Assembly: GCF_024199845.1 (NCBI RefSeq)
Contig: NZ_JANADO010000001.1
Location: 7,502,001 to 7,566,000 of the forward strand
Length of the DNA: 64,000 nucleotides
Direction: 5' to 3'
DNA from: Bradyrhizobium sp. CCGB12
GTDB lineage: Bacteria; Pseudomonadota; Alphaproteobacteria; Rhizobiales; Xanthobacteraceae
Made by a program: the position numbers and the translations under genes. The notes under the pieces were generated by a model. That model saw nothing but the letters and a program-made list of their open reading frames with translations, was not told the DNA's origin and did not search any database. Below, piece after piece: positions 11,901-18,608 of the stretch. Each line of letters begins with the position of its first letter. Position 1 is the first letter of the stretch.

Positions 11901-12467
11901 CGCCATCGCGGTCAGCAACGCACGGCCGGTGACGCTTTCCGGATCACGCGCGGCCTCCAGCAGCACCTTCAGATTGGCGCGCTCCATCATGTCGGTCTGG
12001 TCGCGCTCGTCGATGACAGCGAAGCGCGCCGGCACGTTGGCTTCGAACGGAAACTGCTGGAGCAGGCGGGTGCATAGCGCGTGGATCGTCTGCACCTTCA
12101 AGCCGCCCGGCGTCTCCAGCGCACAGGCGAAAAGTTTTCGTGCGTCGCGTCGCAGTTTTCGGTCCGGATGGGGAATGCCGACGGCGCGGATGGCTGCGTC
12201 AAGCCCGGTATCGTCAAGCGTCACCCAATGACCGAGCGTGGTGAACACGCGCTCGGCCATGTTGGCGGCGGCGGCCTTGGTGAAGGTGATACAGAGGATC
12301 TTTTCCGGCGGCACGCCCGACAGCAAGAGGCGGATCACGCGCTGCACCAGCACATGCGTCTTGCCCGAGCCGGCATTGGCCGACACGAAAGCCGAGGCGC
12401 TCGGATCGGACGCACGCGCCTGCCGCGCGCGTACCTCGTCGGGGATGGGGCGGGGCGCCTTCACCAT
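8958..12467 (-). CDS. addA: Double-strand break repair helicase-nuclease AddA
   Basis: This UvrD-like helicase of about 1169 residues with a C-terminal RecB-family nuclease partners AddB to resect broken DNA ends before RecA loading. The Walker A SANAGSGKTHVL is near the N-terminus, Walker B reads VLIDEAQDTSP, helicase motifs TYSFRSG and MTVHGAKGLE follow, and the nuclease motif IVDFKTNQAAP sits near the end. The ATG at 12467 overlaps the last codons of addB; an upstream in-frame start at 12500 would add 11 residues and looks unnecessary. It is co-transcribed with addB. Confidence 0.95.
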   Translation of the reverse strand: MVKAPRPIPDEVRARQARASDPSASAFVSANAGSGKTHVLVQRVIRLLLSGVPPEKILCITFTKAAAANMAERVFTTLGHWVTLDDTGLDAAIRAVGIPHPDRKLRRDARKLFACALETPGGLKVQTIHALCTRLLQQFPFEANVPARFAVIDERDQTDMMERANLKVLLEAARDPESVTGRALLTAMASAADVTFKEVVREACLSRDHFMAWTDEAGNAGAAAEQMGAVLGVDASDRIEDVETEILDGPFLPRSRWDDIAFALEDGSKSDNDQAGRLREAKVFSGSAQVDAYLGVFLTDEKLPRKAVLTKKFCDHNPSVARLFENEAQRLSGLIEKRRAVTMRDRTAALLHIATAAAANYRREKQERGLLDYDDLIDKTLAMLDRVSSGWVHYKLDRGVDHVLIDEAQDTSPRQWDIVAHIISEFTAGEGAREGLNRTVFAVGDEKQSIFSFQGADPHEFDTRKRELGRKFTAAGLKFDPVAFTYSFRSGAAILHSVDHVFREPAIYKSIHSVDIGQPLHNALADAGPSVIELWDLAEADDRQDIEGWRAPFDGVAATSPEVKLAHRIQAEIKRLVESGTLTGHDGERRPLRYGDMLILVRRRGNAFDAVIQALKHAGVPVAGADRLKLTEHIAIIDLMNLADALLLPQDDLALAVALKSPLFGLDDDDLFQLAHGRKGSLRRALGEHAGTSEKFTTALRRLEACETRAREETPFAFYAWLLGGDGGRARMLRRLGFEANDALDEFLELALNYERKAPASLQGFMAWLRSADTEVKRDMEISRDEVRVMTVHGAKGLEASVVFMVDTTSSPADSQRLRLIHVPRGNGGEVVVWAGRKADDPKPVIEARKAMLEETEDEYRRLLYVAMTRAADRLIVGGCMPGNMKTVRKLSWYDLVDTGLAGSGLDKQTIETPLGKVTRFARPGDVAALGTPATSADQTVALPDWLRAPALRETVDDDLVRPSGQPAEGGRAVRSGESVQSRALALQRGTLVHRLLQSLPDLAIERRREAALGFMARNASDWPEADRTALADKVLGLIAEPRFAPVFGAGSRAEVAIVGKLERPGRQPALVSGQIDRLVVRPDEVLIVDFKTNQAAPRSASEAPAAYVRQLALYRAVLSRLYPQKPVRAVLLWTEALEYMEISAPALDAALASLVRGVSILDPARSRS

Positions 12468-15400
12468 TCCTCGATCCCCAATCCGCCGGCCGCGGACCAT
12501 TCCTTGATGCGGGCGAGGTCGTCATAGGTGCCGTAGCGGTTCGTCCACATCGGCAGGTTCAACGAGGTATAGGGCTGATTCTCGTCCTCGAAGGCGCGGA
12601 TCAGCGCCTCCAATTTTGCCCGCGCTTCTGCGGCTGCGGTATCCGGCAGCTGCGGCTCGTCGCCCGGCTTGAACTTGAGCTCGAGAATGCGCTCCTCGCC
12701 CGGCGGATTGTTGCCGCTGAGGCGAACATAGACGAGCTGGCTCACGGACGCCCCGGCGTCGATATCGGGAAAGCCGCCCTCGCGCAGGATCGCGGCTTCC
12801 AGCGTCAGCTGCGGCGACAGGCCCATGCGGACCTGTTTGCCGGTCGGCGGCTGCCCGGTCTTGTAGTCGAGGATAGCATAGCCGCCGCCCTGGCGCCGCT
12901 CGATGCGGTCGGCGCGCGCGGAGAGGCGGAAGCTGCGCTGAGGATCGAGCGTGATCGAGATCTCGCCTTGGGTCTCTGCCGTGATGGCCTCGATCGCCTC
13001 GCGACGCGCCGTCTCCCATTCGCCGAACCAGCGTGCGATGCGCTGGAAGCGCGGCCACCACAGCGCCCGCGCCTCGGGACGCTCCATCAGCGGGGCGAAA
13101 TACTTTTCGCCGATCGCGCGCAGCACGCGCGCGGGATCGTCGGGCAGACGAGTGGCGTAGGTTTCGGTGAATTCGCCGAGCGCATCGTGGATCGCCGAGC
13201 CGCGGTCGGCGGCGGACAATGGCATATCGACGGGATCGAGCGCATCCAGCCGCAAAATGTGTCTTGCGTAGATCGTGTAGGGATCACGCAGCCAGTCCTC
13301 GATCGCGGTGACCGACATTTTCAGCGGCCGCGTCGCGCGCGGCGGGCGCGGCTCGGGCTGCTTGATCGGTTTGACTTCGGCGGGCTGGTCCAGCGCGCCG
13401 GCGAACTGCACGTATTTCTCGCCGGCGCGAATCGCCGCCTTCCAGAGATCGTCGCCCGCAACCGCCTCGAGCCGGTGCAGGAAGCGCGAGGCGACCGCCG
13501 GCGCGCCGCCGGCCTTGGCGGAATGGGTGAGGATGACCTCGTCGCCGCCGAGCAGCTGCGCGAAGTCGTGGGCGGAGAGGCCAATGCGGCGCTCCGGCAG
13601 GTCGAGACCAAGCTCGTGCCGCATCGGCCGGCTCAGCCAGGGATCGATCCGCGGCGTCGGCGGCCAGACGCCCTCGATCAGGCCGCCGACAATGATGCGG
13701 TCGGCCTGCATCAGGCGCGATTCCAGCGGGCCGTAGATCTGCAGCCGCGCGCCCGGTCTGTCCCGACGCCGCACCGCGCGATCGCTGAACGCGGTCTGGA
13801 AGACATCCGCGTAGTCGGGCAGCGTTACCATCAATCCGCTGGTCGTCCCGCCGCGCAGGAGATCGTCGAAGGCGCCGGCGAGCGCCAGGCCTTCGCGCTC
13901 CTCGAAGGCGAGCGAAAGGCCCCCCTGCTCGTCGCGCGACAGCTCAATCATGATCTCGCGATGCCGGTGCGCGAGCTCGGCGAAGTCAAATGGCTTTGAT
14001 GTCGCGAGGCTCTCGATCGGCGCCAATGCCTTTTGCAAGGCATCGATCAGCAACTGGATGCGATCGAGCTCCTCCGCCTTCAAACGCGCACGGGGCTCGG
14101 CGCGGTGCAGCGCGGACACCTCGTTGCGCCACAGCTTTGCCAGCTCGTCGCGAAAGCGGTTGAATTCGCGCAACAGGCCGGCCGTGCCAGCGGGTGGGCG
14201 CGTGCCGCGCAAGACCGCAAGCTCGAGGCCCTCGATCGCCGCCTTCCATGCGCCGGGCAGCCGGCCGAGCCGGCAGAGCGGATGTTTCAGCATCGCCAAG
14301 AGCGTTGGCGGCTCCAGGCCTTTGGTCGCAGCTTCTGCGGTGAGCCGGGCAAAAACGCCGGCCGACGTTTCCATCAGCACGTCGCCGCCGGAATCGTCGA
14401 AGGCGAGATCCCATCGGGTCAGCGCAGCCATCACCCGCCGCGCCAGCGCACGATCTGGCGTCACCAGCGCCGCCGATTTGTCGAGATGCCGCGCCTCGCG
14501 CATTGCGATTGCGATGGCGAGGGCTTCCATCTCGGGGTTGGGGGCTTCGACGACCGCGAGGTTCGTCATGCTGCCGGTGATCTTCGCGGCGACATCAGGC
14601 TGCCTCAGACGGTCGTGCCAGACTTCCGTCTTGGCGGACGGCCGCATCGATTCGGACGCCAGCAAATCGCGGCCGCCTGCGGCCGGCGGCTGCAGGATGT
14701 CGACGTCGCTGCGCTTGATGCCGAAGCGATCCAGCAGCGCGTGCATGGCATATTGCGGATGGTTCGAGGCCGGATGCTCCGCGAACTTGCCGAGCGAGTC
14801 GCGCACGCCGCCGATGCTGCGCCAGGCCTCCTCGTCGAGATCGGTGTCGAGCCCCGGCAGCACCACCGCGCCGTGCGGTAGCGATGCGACTGCATGGAGG
14901 AATTTTGCGGTGGCCGGCATCGAGCCGGTCGAACCTGCCGCGATCACGGGACCATGGGGATGCGCGGTCAGGCGCCTCGCTTCCGCGGCGATCAGGAGAT
15001 CGCGCCGTGCCGCCGGCTCGATCCGGTTGATCTCGGCGAGATGGCCGGGCCAGGCGATGCGTGCGATGCGCAAGAATTCGAGCGAGTGCTGCCAGTAGCG
15101 GTCGAGATTATCAGGCACGAGACCGTCGAGCGAGCTCCAGTCGACGCCGCGCGTGACCATGTCGTCGATCAACCGGGCGAGGTCGGAAGCAAGCGCCAGC
15201 GTCGAGGCGGGACCGCCGACCACCAGTGGCGACAGCACCGGGCCCTTGGCCCAGGCGGTGACGAGCTGCGCCAGCGTCAGGCGGCGTTCGAGCTCGCCAA
15301 GCCGCGGCGGAATGTCGAGCGGCGTTGCGCCGGAAAACTGTTCGCCTTCATCGGCGAAAGCGAGCTCGTCCTCGTCGATGTCGCCGAGCGCGACGATGCG

Positions 15401-15610
15401 CGGCAGCACGACCGCATCCGCCTTCATCTCGTCGAGGAAGATCTCGCGGACGACGCGCATCGCGCGCCGGGTCGGCAGGTACAGCGTCGCGTCCGCGAGC
15501 CGCGCCGGTTCCTTGCGCGCCTCGAACCCATCGACCAGCCGGCCGTCGAGCAGGGCCGTGACGACCGTGCGCAGAAACGGAACTGAGAGGGGGACGCTGA
15601 AAACGCGCAT
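12461..15610 (-). CDS. addB: Double-strand break repair protein AddB
   Basis: This 1049-residue protein is the partner of AddA. It has the alphaproteobacterial AddB features: an N-terminal inactive-helicase-like part starting MRVFSVPLSVPFL, conserved YLPTRRAMR, and a C-terminal RecB-like nuclease with AILDYKTGQPPTGKQV. Its stop overlaps the addA start by seven bases (12461-12467), which supports coupled translation of equal amounts of subunit. A repeat element and murU lie upstream on the same strand. Confidence 0.93.
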   Translation of the reverse strand: MRVFSVPLSVPFLRTVVTALLDGRLVDGFEARKEPARLADATLYLPTRRAMRVVREIFLDEMKADAVVLPRIVALGDIDEDELAFADEGEQFSGATPLDIPPRLGELERRLTLAQLVTAWAKGPVLSPLVVGGPASTLALASDLARLIDDMVTRGVDWSSLDGLVPDNLDRYWQHSLEFLRIARIAWPGHLAEINRIEPAARRDLLIAAEARRLTAHPHGPVIAAGSTGSMPATAKFLHAVASLPHGAVVLPGLDTDLDEEAWRSIGGVRDSLGKFAEHPASNHPQYAMHALLDRFGIKRSDVDILQPPAAGGRDLLASESMRPSAKTEVWHDRLRQPDVAAKITGSMTNLAVVEAPNPEMEALAIAIAMREARHLDKSAALVTPDRALARRVMAALTRWDLAFDDSGGDVLMETSAGVFARLTAEAATKGLEPPTLLAMLKHPLCRLGRLPGAWKAAIEGLELAVLRGTRPPAGTAGLLREFNRFRDELAKLWRNEVSALHRAEPRARLKAEELDRIQLLIDALQKALAPIESLATSKPFDFAELAHRHREIMIELSRDEQGGLSLAFEEREGLALAGAFDDLLRGGTTSGLMVTLPDYADVFQTAFSDRAVRRRDRPGARLQIYGPLESRLMQADRIIVGGLIEGVWPPTPRIDPWLSRPMRHELGLDLPERRIGLSAHDFAQLLGGDEVILTHSAKAGGAPAVASRFLHRLEAVAGDDLWKAAIRAGEKYVQFAGALDQPAEVKPIKQPEPRPPRATRPLKMSVTAIEDWLRDPYTIYARHILRLDALDPVDMPLSAADRGSAIHDALGEFTETYATRLPDDPARVLRAIGEKYFAPLMERPEARALWWPRFQRIARWFGEWETARREAIEAITAETQGEISITLDPQRSFRLSARADRIERRQGGGYAILDYKTGQPPTGKQVRMGLSPQLTLEAAILREGGFPDIDAGASVSQLVYVRLSGNNPPGEERILELKFKPGDEPQLPDTAAAEARAKLEALIRAFEDENQPYTSLNLPMWTNRYGTYDDLARIKEWSAAGGLGIEEW

Positions 15611-15722
15611 GGGCTGCCTGATTCGGAGGATCAGGCGCCAATATAGGGAGACAGGGTCAAATGGTCATGGGCAGCAGTGCGGTCTTCCCCGCTGTTCGCC
15701 ATTCACGGCTCTCGTGCCCCAG

Positions 15723-15815
15723 CCGTAGGGTGGGCAAAGCGAAGCGTGCCCACGCATTTTTGCGATCGAGAGAGATGGTGGGCACGGCGCGAGGGCGCCT
15801 TTGCCCACCCTACGG
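15723..15815. repeat. Palindromic intergenic repeat
   Basis: A perfect 16-bp inverted repeat (15723-15738 with 15800-15815) encloses a second, weaker inverted pair built on GTGGGCAC-type sequence. The element fills the gap between murU and addB and could fold into a long hairpin. The sequence class (GTAGGGTGGGCAAAG arms) is one I associate with high-copy repeats in Bradyrhizobium intergenic DNA. Confidence 0.8.
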
Positions 15816-15834
15816 CACCGTGTCTGGAGCGGCC

Positions 15835-16557
15835 CTACGCCACGCTCTCCAGAAACGCCTCTTCTGCCGCATGCACGGCGTCGGGGGTCCCGACATGCAT
15901 CCAGACCCCGTCGAGGCGCAGGCCGAACAGCCGCTCCTGCTCGTTGGCGCGGTCGAACATCTTGGTCAGTGAGAACTCGCCCTTGGGCGCGTCTGCGAAG
16001 ATCGCAGGCGACATGATCGCCGCGCCGGCATAGACGAATGGAACGACTTCCTTCTCCTTGCGCTTGCGCAAGGCGCCGTCGGGCAGCATGCCGTAATCGC
16101 CGCGACCGCCATAGCCGATGCTGGTCGCGGTCGGCGCCATCAGCAGCAGGATGTCCATGCGCGCGGGGTCGAAGTTCTCCGCAAGCCGCGTCAGATTGGA
16201 GCGCACGCCATCGATCCACAACGTGTCGGAATTGACGTGGAAGAACGGCGCATCGCCGAGCAGCGGCAGAGCCTTGACCACGCCGCCGCCGGTGCCGAGC
16301 ACCTGGTCGCGTTCGTCCGAGATGATCACCCGCGGATGCTGGCGTGATGCAGTGTGATTGATGATCTGGTCCGGCAGGTAATGCACGTTGACCACGGCCT
16401 CGGTCACGCCGGCCTGGCCGAGCTTGTCGAGCACGTGGTCGAGCAGCGGCTGGCCGGCCACCGGCACCATCGGCTTCGGCATCTTGTCCGTCAACGGACG
16501 CATGCGTAGGCCGAACCCTGCGGCGAGCACCATGGCTTTGGTCGGCTTGACGGACAT
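15835..16557 (-). CDS. murU: Nucleotidyltransferase, probable N-acetylmuramate-1-phosphate uridylyltransferase
   Basis: This 240-residue protein has the sugar-nucleotidyltransferase signature AMVLAAGFGLRMRPLT followed by MPKPMVPVAGQPLL and the metal-binding region NSDTLWID. It resembles MurU, which makes UDP-MurNAc in the anhydro-muropeptide recycling route that bypasses de novo synthesis. That assignment is strengthened by the amgK-like kinase two genes upstream on the same strand. A longer reading to 16626 exists, but the 16557 ATG starts just before the nucleotide-binding loop, as in the family. Confidence 0.82.
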   Translation of the reverse strand: MSVKPTKAMVLAAGFGLRMRPLTDKMPKPMVPVAGQPLLDHVLDKLGQAGVTEAVVNVHYLPDQIINHTASRQHPRVIISDERDQVLGTGGGVVKALPLLGDAPFFHVNSDTLWIDGVRSNLTRLAENFDPARMDILLLMAPTATSIGYGGRGDYGMLPDGALRKRKEKEVVPFVYAGAAIMSPAIFADAPKGEFSLTKMFDRANEQERLFGLRLDGVWMHVGTPDAVHAAEEAFLESVA

Positions 16558-16681
16558 TCGTCGCTTTCTCAGATCCCTTGATTTCGCTTTCGCGGCAATC
16601 CTAGCATGAGCCTTGTCCAGCCGCACCGCATCCCAACCGCCTTAATCGCCCGCCGTGACGGTTGTACGACGAGTGTTGCCG

Positions 16682-16999
16682 TCACGCCCCGACGGCTGTG
16701 GAGCGCGCCTTTTTCTTCTTGTCGCCGACCTTGAGGAAATTGACTCCGATCTGGTCGCCATTGACCCAGGCCAGCTCGCAACGCCGGTACGCAAGTCCGG
16801 TGGAAGACAGCAGGAGAAAAAATTCCTTCAGATGGAGCCCTTCCACCGAGCCGTCGATGGTCAGCTTGGCGCCGGTCTCGGAGACGTCCTCCATGGTGCA
16901 GTCGCGCCGCCAGGTGCCGTCGATGCCCATCATCTGGGCCGGAACCCCGCGCTCGAAAATAACCCGGCTATTCCCGCGCTGATCCGCTTTCGCCGCCAT
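16682..16999 (-). CDS. PilZ-domain protein
   Basis: This is a small protein of about 105 residues with a PilZ-like fold. An R-x-x-x-R-type start is not perfect (QRGNSRVIFERG), but D-x-S-x-x-G-A is clear as DVSETGAKL, the two parts that normally contact cyclic di-GMP. The C-terminus is lysine-rich. It lies between murU and the tsaE-amgK gene on the same strand with a 31-bp gap after the longest reading (start 17056); the 16999 ATG is preferred because the family similarity begins there. Ligand binding is inference. Confidence 0.7.
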   Translation of the reverse strand: MAAKADQRGNSRVIFERGVPAQMMGIDGTWRRDCTMEDVSETGAKLTIDGSVEGLHLKEFFLLLSSTGLAYRRCELAWVNGDQIGVNFLKVGDKKKKARSTAVGA

Positions 17000-17087
17000 C
17001 TGCCCTTGCTCCAGCCCCGTAATCATCCGGCGCCCTCGCCGCCAGAATAGCGACATCTTGGCTAACGGCCGGTAAATCGTATCAGGA

Positions 17088-18608
17088 TCAGGGTTGCGGC
17101 GGCGGGACGTTAGCGAGATACCAGTCGCGCAAAGAGTTCAGCGCGGGATGCGCCAGCGAGCGCTGGAGATAGGTCCAGATCCGCGGCTGGTGACGCAGAT
17201 AATGCGGCTTGCCGTCGCGGCGATTGAGTCGGGCGAAGGTGCCGAGCAGGCGCGTGTTCCGCTGCGCCGACATGATGGCGTAGAGCTCGGCGAAACCGGC
17301 CGCGTCGAAGCCTGCATCGTTCGCACGGCGCGCCTTGATGTAGCGCGACAGCAGCGTCAGTTCGAGCGCCTCGGGCACGTCGATGCGGGCATCTTGAAGC
17401 AGCGAGACGACATCGTAGGATCGCGGCCCCAGCACGGTATCTTGGAAATCGATCACGCCGACGCGTTCGATGCCGCTGCGCTTCCCAAGCCAGATCAGGT
17501 TGGGCGAGTGATAGTCGCGGATGATCCATGACCGCGGCGCCGCCAACGGCTTCCTGAGCAACTCGCGCCACATCGCGAAAAACACCGAGCGTGCCTCCGC
17601 GCTCAGCGGCGCGTTGCGATCGGGCAGATACCATTCCGGCATCAGGCCGATCTCGATCAGCAGCGCCTCGTCGTCGAAGACCGGAATGTCGTAGCTCTGC
17701 CCGCCCAGTGGCAGCGTTTCCGGCAGCGACTTGCCGTGCAGTGTGGCCAGCACGTCGGTCGCGGCCTCGTAGCGCTCGGGAATCGGGCGCGGCGGATCGC
17801 CTTCGATCACGCCCTCGCTGCCGAAATCTTCGGTGATCAGGAAGCCATGGTCGAGATCGGAATGGTGGATCGCGGGCGCCGAAATCCCCTGGGCGCGCAG
17901 GCCTTCATCGATGGCGACGAAAGGTTTGACGTTTTCGGCGAGATGCACCGCGGCGCTGTAGGATTTTCCATCGTACATCGCCGCGCCGTCGGGCCGCTGC
18001 GGAAAGTTCATGAGGATGACGATCTCGTCGTCGCGCAGCAGCCGCGCATAGGAGCGCGTCGAGGCATCGCCCGCCATGCGCCTGCGCGTTGAATCCATGT
18101 AGCCGGCCGCATCCAGGAATTCGCGCTGCGCCTTCAGCCGGGCGACGATCGCGGCGGCCTTGCCGTATCCGGTGATGTCAGCGGCGCGCGCATTCGAGCC
18201 CAGCGCGGGCCGGTGCGTCAGTGCGATGTCGATGCGATCCCCAGGCATCGCCGACGGCGCGCGCTCCGGCCACTCGATCAGCACGAGCGTGGCATCGGGC
18301 AGCGGCGAAAGCCCGATCTCCTCGAGCTCGCTCTCGTTCTCGACGCGGTAGAGGTCGGCGTGCATCACAGGGAAGGGCGGCAGCTCATAGCCCTGCACCA
18401 GCGTGAAGGTCGGGCTCGGCACCTCCAGCGTCTCGTCGTCGGCGAGATAGCGGATCAGGCTGCGCGCCGCCGCGGTCTTGCCGGCACCGAGATCGCCGGT
18501 GAGCGTGATGACGTCGCCGGGACCGACCAGCAGCGCGAGATCGGCCATCAGTTGCGCAGTGGCCGTCTCGTTGCGGAGCGCGACGGAGAATGTGATGGGT
18601 TCAGTCAT
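17088..18608 (-). CDS. TsaE-AmgK fusion: tRNA t6A ATPase domain plus aminosugar kinase domain
   Basis: One 506-residue chain has two parts. Residues 1-150 are TsaE: Walker A GDLGAGKT at 38-45, then SPTFTLVQGY and the HADLYR motif; TsaE works with TsaB, TsaC and TsaD to make t6A37 in tRNA. Residues 165-506 are an aminoglycoside-phosphotransferase fold with the catalytic loop IIRDYHSPNLIW and metal motif VIDFQDTVLGP, matching AmgK, the anomeric MurNAc/GlcNAc kinase that feeds MurU. The gene overlaps divL by ATGA (18605-18608). The fusion is in one frame without a stop or a frameshift. I recall similar fusions in relatives, so it is probably real. Confidence 0.88.
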   Translation of the reverse strand: MTEPITFSVALRNETATAQLMADLALLVGPGDVITLTGDLGAGKTAAARSLIRYLADDETLEVPSPTFTLVQGYELPPFPVMHADLYRVENESELEEIGLSPLPDATLVLIEWPERAPSAMPGDRIDIALTHRPALGSNARAADITGYGKAAAIVARLKAQREFLDAAGYMDSTRRRMAGDASTRSYARLLRDDEIVILMNFPQRPDGAAMYDGKSYSAAVHLAENVKPFVAIDEGLRAQGISAPAIHHSDLDHGFLITEDFGSEGVIEGDPPRPIPERYEAATDVLATLHGKSLPETLPLGGQSYDIPVFDDEALLIEIGLMPEWYLPDRNAPLSAEARSVFFAMWRELLRKPLAAPRSWIIRDYHSPNLIWLGKRSGIERVGVIDFQDTVLGPRSYDVVSLLQDARIDVPEALELTLLSRYIKARRANDAGFDAAGFAELYAIMSAQRNTRLLGTFARLNRRDGKPHYLRHQPRIWTYLQRSLAHPALNSLRDWYLANVPPPQP

